DNA of 32,685 nucleotides from Shackletoniella antarctica (GTDB lineage: Bacteria; Cyanobacteriota; Cyanobacteriia; Phormidesmidales; Phormidesmidaceae), in NCBI GenBank assembly GCA_003241845.1, contig QBMN01000032.1, forward strand, positions 1 through 32,685. The letters run 5' to 3'. This document shows positions 24,275 through 32,657 of this stretch, piece after piece. The translations under genes were made by a program, and so were the position numbers. The notes beneath the pieces are model-generated. The model was given only the letters and a program-made list of their open reading frames with translations, made no database searches and had not been told where the DNA came from. The first letter of the stretch is position 1; each line of letters begins with the position of its first letter.

Positions 24275-24604
24275 TTACTGCTCTACTGGTCGGGAAAGCA
24301 GACGATCCCGCAAACCCTGTGGGTCAAAACGAGATTGATTCACCCGGCGGGCTGCTTGCGCTTGTTGCTGCCGCTGCTGAAGATAGACTTCTACATCCTC
24401 TTGATGGTTGAGATAGAAGGCAATGGAGGCATAAACATCGCCCAGCTTTAAGGATGGATAGCGATAGACAATTTCTTCTGCGGTTGCTCCTTGCTTAAAT
24501 ACAGCAACCAGAGTATCTAAAGTTACCCGTGTTCCCCCAACTGTCACTACACCATCAGGATTGACAGTTAAAGGAGCAGGTTCGGCCAAGATTGCAAGAG
24601 TCAT
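24275..24604 (-). CDS. DUF433 protein (putative antitoxin)
   Basis: This 109-residue protein contains the DUF433 helical core VVTVGGTRVTLDTLVAVFKQGATAEEIVYRYPSLKLGDVYASIAFYLNHQEDVEVYL (about 20-75), a winged-helix-like domain, followed by a Q/R-rich tail. It is encoded directly before the DUF5615 gene. By analogy with such pairs it may bind and neutralise the PIN-like partner and repress the operon. No operator was identified. Confidence 0.88.
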   Translation of the reverse strand: MTLAILAEPAPLTVNPDGVVTVGGTRVTLDTLVAVFKQGATAEEIVYRYPSLKLGDVYASIAFYLNHQEDVEVYLQQRQQQAQAARRVNQSRFDPQGLRDRLLSRPVEQ

Positions 24605-24666
24605 CTTTCAGAATTTTCTATCCAAACAGCATCAATAAGGCTTATGGGGTACAGGGAATAAATGGC

Positions 24667-24897
24667 TCATAGCTTGAGCAGACGCCTGACCTGAGCTAGG
24701 GCGTCTGCGCCTGGAATGGGTTGAACAGAACCATCTCGCACGTCATCGTGGCGGCGCTTTGCCTCAGCAACCCACGCGGCTTGAACAGCCGGATCAGTGT
24801 CAAACTCTAAGCTGTCCACCAGCTGGTCTGCGAGGAGCGCCCTCGCAGCACTCGGCAACGCCAGTATTTCCTGTGTAAGTTGCTCAATTGACCGCAT
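24667..24897 (-). CDS. RelB-like addiction module antitoxin
   Basis: This 76-residue protein resembles the short addiction-module proteins of the RelB/ParD-like type (MRSIEQLTQEILALPSAARALLADQLVDSLE, then AWVAEAKRRHDDVRDGSVQPIPGADALAQVRR). I chose the ATG at 24897, which has GAGGG just upstream and matches family starts. A longer frame from 24981 would overlap the end of der. No ParE/RelE toxin gene follows, so it appears to be an orphan antitoxin, encoded 20 bp after der. Confidence 0.82.
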   Translation of the reverse strand: MRSIEQLTQEILALPSAARALLADQLVDSLEFDTDPAVQAAWVAEAKRRHDDVRDGSVQPIPGADALAQVRRLLKL

Positions 24898-24917
24898 AAG
24901 CCCTCTGAAATTCGGCG

Positions 24918-26279
24918 TTATACCTTCGTCGCCCGGTTGGGGTTGTTGCGCTCTAGATCGCGCATCGCCTTGCCCCGCCAAAAAATGCGAATCGGCGTGC
25001 CCTCAAAGCCCAGGTTCTCGCGAAACTGGCGCTCCACATAGCGGCGGTAGTTGTCTTTGAGCAGGTGGGGATCGTTGACAAACAGCGTGAACGAGGGCGG
25101 GCGCACGGTGACCTGAGTGCCGTAGTAAATGCGGCCCTGGCGACCCTGGCGGGTGGTGGGCGGTGTGTGCCACTTCACCGCGTCTTCGAGCACTTCGTTG
25201 ACCACGGAGGTGCTGACCCGGCGACGGTGCTGCTCTACCGCGTGATCGACCAGCTCTAGAATCTTGGGCACCCGCTGGCCCGTTTTGGCGCTGACAAAGA
25301 TGCGCTTGGCCCAGTCGAGGAAGTTGAGCCGAGCAGAAATTTGGTGGTCAAAGTCGTAGATGGTGTGGCTGTCTTTTTCCACCGCGTCCCACTTGTTGAC
25401 GACGATGACGCAGGCGCGACCGTCTTCTTCGATGCGGCCCGCCAGCTTTTGGTCTTGTTCGGTGACGCCGTCGAGGGCGTCGATCACCAGCAGCACCACG
25501 TCGGCCCGGCGAATGGCCTTAAAGGCGCGGTTGATGCCAAAAAATTCTGGGCCGTACTCGACACTCTTCTTCTTGCGAATGCCGGCGGTGTCGATCAAGC
25601 GGTAGACCTTCTCGCCGTGCTGCACCTGCATGTCGATCGCATCCCTGGTCGTGCCCGAAATCGGGCTGACAATGGCGCGGGTTTCGCCCACAAAGGCATT
25701 TAGTAAACTCGACTTGCCCACGTTGGGCCGCCCCACAATGGCGACCTTGATCTCTTCTGTCTCTGCTTGCTCAACGGTTTCGGGCAGAAACTCCACCAGG
25801 GCATCGAGCAGCTCCCCCGTGCCGTTGCCGTGGATGCCGGAGACGGCGTAGGGCTCGCCCAGCCCCAGCTCCCAAAACTGCGCCGCCTGCACCAGGCCAT
25901 TGTCAAGCGATTCGCACTTGTTCACCGCTAGCAGTACCGGCACCGACTGCTGACGCAGCCAGCTAGCAATTTCTCGGTCAGACTCGGTGGGGCCGGTTTT
26001 GCCATCGACTACCAGCACCGCCGCGCTGGATTCGGTGAGCGCCAGCTGGGCCTGTTCGCGAATGTAGGGCAAAAACTCGGTGTCATCGTCGAACACCAGG
26101 CCGCCGGTGTCGACCACCAGGTAGTCGCGATCGCGCCAAAAGGCGGACTGGTAGGTGCGATCGCGCGTCACCCCCGGCTGGTCGTAGACGATCGCGTCTT
26201 GGGCCCCGGCCAGGCGGTTCACCAGGGTAGATTTGCCCACATTTGGGCGTCCGATAACCGCAACAATTGGCAGAGACAT
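24918..26279 (-). CDS. der: Ribosome assembly GTPase Der (EngA)
   Basis: This essential GTPase for 50S ribosome maturation is 453 residues long with two tandem G domains. Each shows a P-loop [10 protein letters not shown] (10-18 and about 181), switch/G3 DTGG and DTAG, and G4 NKCE and NKWD. The C-terminal KH-like domain ends near [16 protein letters not shown] chose the ATG at 26279, with AAAGG 8 nt upstream and [17 protein letters not shown] following at once. A frame extending to 26327 is unlikely. In Synechococcus, EngA has been reported to interact with PipX, encoded 3.6 kb away here. Confidence 0.97.
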   Translation of the reverse strand: MSLPIVAVIGRPNVGKSTLVNRLAGAQDAIVYDQPGVTRDRTYQSAFWRDRDYLVVDTGGLVFDDDTEFLPYIREQAQLALTESSAAVLVVDGKTGPTESDREIASWLRQQSVPVLLAVNKCESLDNGLVQAAQFWELGLGEPYAVSGIHGNGTGELLDALVEFLPETVEQAETEEIKVAIVGRPNVGKSSLLNAFVGETRAIVSPISGTTRDAIDMQVQHGEKVYRLIDTAGIRKKKSVEYGPEFFGINRAFKAIRRADVVLLVIDALDGVTEQDQKLAGRIEEDGRACVIVVNKWDAVEKDSHTIYDFDHQISARLNFLDWAKRIFVSAKTGQRVPKILELVDHAVEQHRRRVSTSVVNEVLEDAVKWHTPPTTRQGRQGRIYYGTQVTVRPPSFTLFVNDPHLLKDNYRRYVERQFRENLGFEGTPIRIFWRGKAMRDLERNNPNRATKV

Positions 26280-26428
26280 GGCTTGGGCCTTTAGGCAGAG
26301 GAATGATTCGGCAGACCTGGAAGCCACACATTGCCAGCCGCCCAGATCATCAATGAGAAAATCTTCTCAATCTTTCCATTGTAGTCAAGAGATCACGGTC
26401 TGGGGAGCCGAGGTGAGCAAAGGTTGAC

Positions 26429-27004
26429 CTACAGCAGGCGGCTGAGACTCAGCAAAAAGCCAGGAAGAACGGCTTCTCCAGACAGCGAACTAGGATTTGC
26501 CAAAATTTCGATGGGTTGCTCTGGACGGTAAACCTCCACCTGTTTGTCTTGGGGGTTAATCAACCAGCCCAGGCGCACACCGTTGTCGATATATTCCCGC
26601 ATTTTGGTCTGGAGTGTGGTCAGGCTGTCGGTTTCAGAGCGCAGCTCGATGACAAAATCGGGCGCAATGGGCAGAAACCTGCGCCGCTGCTCTGGCGTTA
26701 GGGCATCCCAGCGAGATTGCTCGACCCAGGCGGCATCGGGGGAGCGATCGGCTCCATTCGGCAGTTTGAAGCCAGAAGATGGGCTGAAAACAACCCCCAA
26801 ATCACTTTGCCGATTCCAGCTCACCAGCTCAAAGGTGAGATCTGCTTCACGTTTGCCGCCCTCGCCGCCGACTGGGGACATGACAATTAGCTCTCCACTG
26901 GCGGTGCGCTCAAACCGGACATCAGAGTTTCGCTGGCAGAGCTGAAAAAATGCCTCATCGGTCAGCGCCAGGGAGGGGGGAAAGGTAAGGGTAATGGCTG
27001 TCAT
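26429..27004 (-). CDS. Uma2-family protein (second copy)
   Basis: This 191-residue member of the Uma2 family has the PD-(D/E)XK-type residues E32 (FERTASGELIVMSP), P89-D90 (RSPDAAWV) and E120 (FVIELRSETDS), followed by NGVRLGWLINPQDKQVEVYRP. It is only distantly similar to the copy in the nitrilase cluster and stands alone between der and the CSP41b-like gene. Biological function is unknown. Confidence 0.9.
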   Translation of the reverse strand: MTAITLTFPPSLALTDEAFFQLCQRNSDVRFERTASGELIVMSPVGGEGGKREADLTFELVSWNRQSDLGVVFSPSSGFKLPNGADRSPDAAWVEQSRWDALTPEQRRRFLPIAPDFVIELRSETDSLTTLQTKMREYIDNGVRLGWLINPQDKQVEVYRPEQPIEILANPSSLSGEAVLPGFLLSLSRLL

Positions 27005-27178
27005 GGGCGTAGCCTCAGTGATTGATCAAGGCCCCTGTCTGTAGTCTACCTCTTGGCTTTGACCGGCTGTAGGAGGAGTTAAGACTACTCCTAGAAGCAA
27101 ATCTATGTAAGTCAGACTCAACAATAGTGAATATTGCCCACTCTGCACGGACGCCACAGGCCAAACATCAGAGGGGGG

Positions 27179-28111
27179 TTATGCCGCTAGGATTTTGTCG
27201 TCTAGGGCAAAATCGACTTTCGCTTTGTCGGCCCCGGAGGCCTGGTAGTCGTTCTGGAAAGAATCCTTCAGCCCCGCCACCAGGTCGTAGGTGGGTGCCC
27301 AGCCCAGCTCGGCCTGGGCCTTATCAACGGCTGTAAAGAAATGCTGCACCCGCATGGGGAAGGCCTTGGCCTTGCCAAAGTCGAAGGCTTTGGGGTCGTA
27401 GTGGACGATCTTGAGATTGTTAGCGTCTTTTCCGGCGGCTAGGGCGCAGGCGCGGGCCAGCCCGTCGAAGGTGACGGCCTTTTCGCCAGAGATATTATAA
27501 ATCTGGCTGATCGCAGTTTCGTTTCCCAGTACCGCCGCCATCGCTGTCGCCAGGTCATGCACATGGCCCAGCTGGGTCAGATGCATGCCGTTGCCGGGGA
27601 TGGGAATGGGGCGATCGCGCACCACCCGGTCAAAGAACCAGGCTTCGAGCGGGTTGTAGTTCTGCGGGCCGTAAATATAGACCGGGCGCACGGAGGTAAA
27701 GGGCACCCCCTGGGCTTGCAAATAGGCTTCGGTTTCAAACTTGCCCCGGTGGCGGCTTTTAGGGTCTACCGCATCGCCTTCGATGTGGGGCATCTGGTCA
27801 GACTTGAGGTAAACCCCGGCGGAGCTGACGTAAACAAAGTGCTGAAGCTGGCCGCCAAAGAGCTCGATCAGGGGCTGGGTGTCGCTCAGCTCGCGCCCGT
27901 TGTTGTCGAAGATGGCGTCGAAGGCTTCGCCCGCCAGCTGGGTTTTGAGGCTGTCGGGGTTGGTGCGATCGCCCACAATGGTCGGCACCCCGGCCACTGG
28001 GGCAGGGTGATTGCCCCGGTTAAACAGCACCACCTCGTGGCCCTGCTCGATCAGCAATTTCGTTAAATAGACCCCAATAAACCGGGTGCCACCCATGACC
28101 AGTACGCGCAT
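27179..28111 (-). CDS. CSP41b-like NAD-dependent epimerase/dehydratase family protein
   Basis: This extended short-chain-dehydrogenase-type protein has the nucleotide motif GGTRFIG near the N-terminus, FVYVSSAGVYL, and the GPQNYNPLEAWFFDRVVRDRPIPIPGNG stretch that strongly recalls the chloroplast stem-loop RNA-binding protein CSP41b and its cyanobacterial homologues. The plant protein acts on RNA in chloroplasts, and the cyanobacterial role is less clear. I chose the ATG at 28111, as GGAG lies about 6 nt upstream and MRVLVMGGTRFIG follows. A frame to 28135 would add eight residues. It is a single-gene unit. Confidence 0.9.
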   Translation of the reverse strand: MRVLVMGGTRFIGVYLTKLLIEQGHEVVLFNRGNHPAPVAGVPTIVGDRTNPDSLKTQLAGEAFDAIFDNNGRELSDTQPLIELFGGQLQHFVYVSSAGVYLKSDQMPHIEGDAVDPKSRHRGKFETEAYLQAQGVPFTSVRPVYIYGPQNYNPLEAWFFDRVVRDRPIPIPGNGMHLTQLGHVHDLATAMAAVLGNETAISQIYNISGEKAVTFDGLARACALAAGKDANNLKIVHYDPKAFDFGKAKAFPMRVQHFFTAVDKAQAELGWAPTYDLVAGLKDSFQNDYQASGADKAKVDFALDDKILAA

Positions 28112-28382
28112 TGCCATCTCCTTGTCTCTCATCAACGTCTCTCATCAACAGCCGTGCTAACCAGCGTCTCCAAGACTGACTGCAAAGCCCGCTGAACTTA
28201 ATGTCTGTATATTAAGCTGCGCCGATCCCCAAAAATCTCCTGAAGAATCAAGGATTGTGGGGCCTAAACCCGTTAAGCAAACCAGTAGATCATCGTCTAG
28301 ACCTTACGCCAAGGGGGAGAACCCGCCTAAAATGTGATGAGTTGAGCATTGGCCTCAGCATCCTATTCGAGATTGTCGTCAC

Positions 28383-29477
28383 ATGCGTGAGCTGGACAAC
28401 GCCTACCGAATTCTAGATCTAGAGCCTGGTGCCTCTCTGGAGGCTATCAACCAGGCCTATAAGGATCTGGTGTTTGTCTGGCACCCAGACCGCATGCCCC
28501 AGGACAATGAGCGGCTGTACCAAAAAGCCCAAGAAAAAATCAAAGCGCTGAATCACGCGCGCGATTTGCTGCGATCGCACAACCGCAGTGACAGCACCAG
28601 CTCTGCCAGCAGCCGCTACGGCACCCCCAGCAGCTACCGACCAGCGGCCAGCTACGGCAGCGCCGACTACCGCTCCACCTACAGCAGCGGCTACAACAGC
28701 AACGGCTACGGCAGCGATCGCTCCCAAGATGCCGACAGCAATGGCGAGTCAAAAGCGGCCTCAAACAATCGCTACTACCGCTACCAGCGCAGCGCCTACT
28801 ACGGCAGTGGCCAAAGCGACGGCTCCGCCAGCACGTCTGGCAGCACGTCTGGCAGCACGTCTGGCAGCACGTCTGGCACCGCATCCGGCAGCAACGGTCA
28901 GTCACAAACCTACCGCCAGCGCCGCGATGCCGCCGCCGGGGTGGGGGGAGACAAAGGCTCATCTAACGACAGCGCCAGCACCCAGGCCAAGTCTGGCACC
29001 AACGGCCAATCGTCTGCCAGGCAGGCCAGCGCCAACCCCGCCAACGACTCCTATAACAGCTACAACGCCCACACCCGCAACGGGGCCGCCAGCACCCACC
29101 GCTCGCGCCAAAGCCCCGACCTCAGCGGCACCGACATGCGCGGGGCCAACCTGCGCGAAAAAGATTTTGGGGGCCGCAACCTCAGCGAGGCCAACCTCAG
29201 CGGCGCTGACCTCAGCGATGCGTTTTTGCACAAGGTCAACCTCAACCGGGCCAACCTCAGCAAGGCCAAGCTGTTTCGCGCCAACCTGCTGCAAGCCGAC
29301 CTCAGCCACGCCAACCTGCGAGAGGCCGACCTGATTGGGGCCGACTTCAGCGGCGCTGACCTCAGCGGGGCCGACCTCAGCGGGGCTAAGGTGGCCGTTG
29401 GGGGCCGCACCATGGTCAAGCTCACCGGCACCATTCTCACCGGGGCGATCATGCCCGACGGCTCCATCCACGATTAA
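28383..29477 (+). CDS. J-domain and pentapeptide-repeat fusion protein
   Basis: Residues 1-65 form a DnaJ-type J domain with the HPD motif at 34-36 (H34, P35, D36), which would stimulate Hsp70 ATPase. Residues of about 66-240 are a low-complexity linker rich in S, Y, N, G and A, including tandem STSG repeats. From about 245 to 340 come A(N/D)L-type pentapeptide repeats that fold as a right-handed quadrilateral helix. There is no signal peptide. Such fusions occur in cyanobacteria, and the client is unknown. The ATG at 28383 is directly followed by the J domain. Confidence 0.9.
   Translation: MRELDNAYRILDLEPGASLEAINQAYKDLVFVWHPDRMPQDNERLYQKAQEKIKALNHARDLLRSHNRSDSTSSASSRYGTPSSYRPAASYGSADYRSTYSSGYNSNGYGSDRSQDADSNGESKAASNNRYYRYQRSAYYGSGQSDGSASTSGSTSGSTSGSTSGTASGSNGQSQTYRQRRDAAAGVGGDKGSSNDSASTQAKSGTNGQSSARQASANPANDSYNSYNAHTRNGAASTHRSRQSPDLSGTDMRGANLREKDFGGRNLSEANLSGADLSDAFLHKVNLNRANLSKAKLFRANLLQADLSHANLREADLIGADFSGADLSGADLSGAKVAVGGRTMVKLTGTILTGAIMPDGSIHD
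28829..28876 (+). repeat. Four 12-bp tandem repeats within the linker
   Basis: CAGCACGTCTGG is repeated perfectly four times and codes for the tandem STSG units in the linker of the J-domain protein. Perfect identity at the DNA level suggests recent slippage or a length-variable site. The unit is a multiple of three, so changes in copy number keep the reading frame. Confidence 0.9.
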
Positions 29478-29491
29478 TTGCCATCGTCAAC

Positions 29492-29728
29492 CAGCCCTGT
29501 CAAGGTTGGGCGGATTGAGGGGGCGAACCCTCGGATTGGCCGCTGAGCCTTGGACTAGAAGTCCAAGGCTCAAAGCTGAAATCCTCTGAAGAGGATTGGG
29601 AGCCGAGTTCCCCAGTCTGCTTTAGCAGACTTTTGCTATGAGCCAGGGAGTTCACTCCCTGGTGGTTGTGGCCGGAGTCCCTAGCCTATAGGCGTTTCGG
29701 GAACAGTTTGGTCACATTGACAGGGCTG
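29492..29728 (+). repeat. 237-bp MITE-like element with 12-bp TIRs, copy 2
   Basis: Bounded by CAGCCCTGTCAA (29492-29503) and TTGACAGGGCTG (29717-29728), it is nearly identical to 5204-5440 in reverse orientation. Palindromes in order are one with 11-bp arms ending GTCCAAGGCTC (29545-29571), AATCCTCTGAAGAGGATT (29580-29597), AGTCTGCTTTAGCAGACT (29614-29631) and CCAGGGAGTTCACTCCCTGG (29643-29662). It begins 15 bp after the stop of the J-domain gene. Confidence 0.83.
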
Positions 29729-29742
29729 CCCATCATCAACCT

Positions 29743-29806
29743 AGAAACTGGGTTTCTGAACCGGCCAGATAAGCCACAGCATTAGCCCTCAATAAACCCG
29801 GTTTCT
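29743..29806. repeat. Paired AAACCCGGTTTCT palindromes
   Basis: AGAAACTGGGTTTCT (29743-29757) and AAACCCGGTTTCT (29794-29806) repeat the motif pair of 13991-14057 with similar spacing. They lie 21 bp after the end of the HtpX-like gene and could act as a 3' hairpin for it, although no T-run is present. Confidence 0.55.
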
Positions 29807-29826
29807 CTGGCTGGGCGAAGGATTTT

Positions 29827-30729
29827 CTAGGCGCTGGGGCTCAGCGTCTGGGTAACGGGGGCCGCTGCGCTGGCTTTTTCGGCCATGTCCTGTAAGCGCT
29901 GAATGCGGTCTTCGGTGGAGGGGTGGGTCATAAACAGCGTCATCAGCCCTTCCTTGGAAAGGGGGTTGACGATGAACAGCGGCGCAAAGGCGGGGTTACC
30001 GTGAATGGGAATCTTTTGGCCGGTGGCTTCGAGGGTTTCGAGCGCCCGCACCAGGGCCAGGGGGTTGCCGGTGATCTCGGCGGCCCCGGCATCGGCGGCG
30101 TACTCCCGCGTGCGCGAAATGGCCATGCGAATCAGCCCAGCGGCCAGGGGGCCTACAACCAGCAAAAACAAAATGGCGAAAGGGTTATTGCCCCGCCGTC
30201 CCACCCGCGCCACCGGAAAGTACAGCGCCCCCAGGGTGAGAATGCGGCCCAGGTAGGTGAGCGACCCGGCCAGGGTGCCCGCCACCGCCTGGGTGAGGGT
30301 GTCTCGGTTGCGCACGTGGGTGAGTTCGTGGGCGATCACGGCGTCGAGTTCATCGGCGGGCAGCAGGTCAAGGATGCCTTTGGTCAGCGCGATCGCAGCA
30401 TGCTGGGGGTCTCGCCCGGTGGCAAAGGCATTGGGCGACTCGGAGGGCACCAGGTAGAGGGCTGGGGTGGGTAGGTCGGCGCGATCGCACAGTTTTTCCA
30501 GACGCGCGTACAGCTCTGGGGCCTGATCGCGGGGGGTAGGCTGAGCCTTAAACGCCGCCAGTGCCGCCTTATCAGAGTAATACCATGAGCCAAAGCTGCT
30601 CAGCGCCGCAAAGCCCAGCCCGTAGACCAGCCCCGTTTCATCGCCCACCAGCAAGTAGCCCGCCAGCACAATCAGCCCGCTGAGCAACGCCAGCAGCGCC
30701 AAGGTTCTGAACAGATTCATCCCAGCCAT
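29827..30729 (-). CDS. HtpX-like M48 family zinc metalloprotease
   Basis: This integral-membrane peptidase is involved in membrane protein quality control. Two N-terminal hydrophobic helices (LALLALLSGLIVLAGYLLVG and GLVYGLGFAALSSFGSWYY) precede the zinc motif HELTH in VIAHELTHVRNRD. Another membrane pair follows, then a downstream glutamate in RTREYAADAGAAEITGN completes the site. PSESPNAFATGRDP and MTHPSTEDRIQRL are family segments. I chose the ATG at 30729 (MAGMNLFRTL), with GAGGG 5 nt upstream. Starts at 30720 (ATG) or 30741 (TTG) are possible. Confidence 0.92.
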   Translation of the reverse strand: MAGMNLFRTLALLALLSGLIVLAGYLLVGDETGLVYGLGFAALSSFGSWYYSDKAALAAFKAQPTPRDQAPELYARLEKLCDRADLPTPALYLVPSESPNAFATGRDPQHAAIALTKGILDLLPADELDAVIAHELTHVRNRDTLTQAVAGTLAGSLTYLGRILTLGALYFPVARVGRRGNNPFAILFLLVVGPLAAGLIRMAISRTREYAADAGAAEITGNPLALVRALETLEATGQKIPIHGNPAFAPLFIVNPLSKEGLMTLFMTHPSTEDRIQRLQDMAEKASAAAPVTQTLSPSA

Positions 30730-30889
30730 AGATACCCTCAAGCTCCGGTGTTTGCTCTATAGCATCCCAGAGGTGACCGCTGCTAAGGTCTACCCCAGGA
30801 GGGAAAAGTGAGACCAACCGATCTACCGTTCGCCAATTTGCTGTCGCCACAGGGCCTAGTACAAATAGAATTCCATACACTCATGCTGC

Positions 30890-30962
30890 TATACCAAGTC
30901 CAACTCGGGATCTGTAGTTTTCCCACAGGCAGAACTCCACTTCTGGACTTGGATGAGGTTTA
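30890..30962 (+). repeat. 73-bp palindromic element, copy 2
   Basis: It runs from TATACCAAGTCC to GGACTTGGATGAGGTTTA and is a reverse-orientation match of 5457-5529 with identical length. It lies just after the end of the pheS gene (stop at 30994). No gene or pheT partner is present in 30742-30993. Confidence 0.75.
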
Positions 30963-30993
30963 TTCGACCGGGCAGGATTACTGGCCTAGGTTT

Positions 30994-32463
30994 TTATAGT
31001 CGAATGTCGGGGCCGATCAGGTCGGAGAGTTTTTCGACGCCGTAGAGCAGCATGGCGATGCGCTCTAGGCCAAGACCCCAGGCGACGGTGGCTTTTTCGC
31101 CGCAGCCCAGCGGCTCCAGCATTTCTTGGCGAAACAGGCCCGAGTTGCCGACTTCAATGTAGCGATCGCTTGGCGAATGGTAGGCAAACACCTCCAGCGA
31201 CGGCTCGGTGTAGGGGTTATAGGTGGGTTTAAACTTGAGATCTTTGAAGCCCAGGCGCTCGTAAAAATAGGTGAGGTAGCCCATCAGGGTGCGCACGCTG
31301 AGCAGCTCGCCCACCACCACGCCCTCGATCTGGTGAAACTCGGCCAGGTGGGTGCGATCGACGGTTTCGTTGCGAAATACCCGGTCAATGGAGAAATACT
31401 TGCCGCCTTGGCCCTGGAGCTGGTGCAGGCGGCGGGCGGTGGAAGTCGTGGTGTGGGCACGCAAAATGGCGCGGCTGGCTTCGGCCTCGGTCCACTGACC
31501 GCCGTAGTTGGCTTCGTGGACTTGCTTGACCCGCTGCACCAGGGCCGCATCCTCCGGCAGGGGCAGGGTTTGGGGGTTGGCCAGGTAAAAGGTGTCTTGC
31601 ACCTCGCGGGCGGGGTGATCTTGGGGGGTAAACAGCGCGTCAAAGTTCCAAAAGGCCGACTCCACCATGTAGCCCGACATTTCGTCAAAACCCATGTTGA
31701 GAAAAATATCGCGGATGCGCTGAATGCACTGGGTGAGAATGGTGGGCCGCCCGTAGGCTAGGTCGGGCACCTCGGCGTGAATGTCGTAGGGCTTGAGGTC
31801 GACCTGCCGCCACTGGCCCGACAAAATCAGCTCGCTGGTGAGGCTGGTGACCACATCGCCCAGCTCCAGGCTTTGCAGGGCGGGCAGCACGGTGAGGCTG
31901 TAGTCTGCCTCGACTCGGCTGGTAATGTAGCCCTGCTGTTGCAGCCATTCTAGGGATGAGGCTGTGCCCTCTGCTAAGACCTCACCCGCTGAAATCGCCG
32001 CAAATACTGCCTGCCGTTTCTGGTAGGCCCTCAGCACCGATGACTTCAGCACCGCCACCCCGCCCTCGCCATCCCCATCCACCAGATCGACCGCCTGCTC
32101 GCGCCGCAGGGCACCGTAGTTGAGGCTAAAGGCGGAGCCCAGCTCGGCTTGCAGAGTGGCGCGACTGGCAAAGTTTTCGGTGTCAGCATCGCCCACCCCC
32201 TGCAACAGCCGATCGGCCAGCGGAAACCCCGGCAAAACCCCGTCTAGCACCTCGCCCTTGGCGGTCAGTGCCCAGGTCTGCTGACTGTGCTCTTGCCGCT
32301 GCACGTAGCCGTCAAGGGCACCGCTGCGCAAAAAGCCGTTGATAAAGTTGAAGTCAAACCCGGCCTGGGCACAGAGCGATCGCAGACTCTCTACCCTGGG
32401 CTGCCCCTGCAAGAGTTCTACAAACTGCCGCTGTTTGCCCGTGAGCTGAAGCAGATTGAGCAT
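30994..32463 (-). CDS. pheS: Phenylalanine-tRNA ligase alpha subunit, archaeal/eukaryotic type
   Basis: This class II aminoacyl-tRNA synthetase subunit is 489 residues, far longer than the usual bacterial PheS (about 330-340). The catalytic part matches the archaeal/eukaryotic form: ESAFWNFDALFTPQDHPAREVQDTFYL, KYFSIDRVFRNETVDRTHLAEFHQIEGVV (motif 2), YNPYTEPSLEVF, IEVGNSGLFRQEM and GLGLERIAMLLYG (motif 3). The first 200 residues contain winged-helix-like segments, as in that form. I chose the ATG at 32463 (MLNLLQLTGKQRQF); a TTG at 32529 is less likely. No beta-subunit gene is adjacent. It may be a transferred second copy or the cell's only alpha subunit. Confidence 0.9.
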   Translation of the reverse strand: MLNLLQLTGKQRQFVELLQGQPRVESLRSLCAQAGFDFNFINGFLRSGALDGYVQRQEHSQQTWALTAKGEVLDGVLPGFPLADRLLQGVGDADTENFASRATLQAELGSAFSLNYGALRREQAVDLVDGDGEGGVAVLKSSVLRAYQKRQAVFAAISAGEVLAEGTASSLEWLQQQGYITSRVEADYSLTVLPALQSLELGDVVTSLTSELILSGQWRQVDLKPYDIHAEVPDLAYGRPTILTQCIQRIRDIFLNMGFDEMSGYMVESAFWNFDALFTPQDHPAREVQDTFYLANPQTLPLPEDAALVQRVKQVHEANYGGQWTEAEASRAILRAHTTTSTARRLHQLQGQGGKYFSIDRVFRNETVDRTHLAEFHQIEGVVVGELLSVRTLMGYLTYFYERLGFKDLKFKPTYNPYTEPSLEVFAYHSPSDRYIEVGNSGLFRQEMLEPLGCGEKATVAWGLGLERIAMLLYGVEKLSDLIGPDIRL

Positions 32464-32566
32464 AGCCAAGCCCCAAACATGTTCTTTAAAGACAGATCCC
32501 AAAACCTCTAACAGCCTACCAATCTTCAACAGTTCCCAAGGGTGAGGATTGATGAAAAGATAGGTG

Positions 32567-32637
32567 CAGCAAGTCTAGATCGAGATCCGGCGTTGTCCCA
32601 CAGACAGCAATCCACGTCTGGACTTGGATGAGGTTTA
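32567..32637 (+). repeat. 73-bp palindromic element, copy 3
   Basis: It is a more diverged copy of the 30890-30962 element in the same orientation. It keeps CGAGATCC, GTCCCACAGACAGCAATCCAC and the conserved end TCTGGACTTGGATGAGGTTTA. It lies upstream of pheS and ahead of a possible next gene on the plus strand. The two copies therefore flank pheS as direct repeats. Confidence 0.62.
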
Positions 32638-32657
32638 AAATTGCAAAGGCTCTCCCC

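Noticed and set aside
28419-29471. Long alternative frames on both strands within the J-domain/pentapeptide gene
   Set aside because: They are compositional shadows of repetitive, GC-rich coding sequence; the plus-strand frame with HPD and A(N/D)L repeats is the real one.
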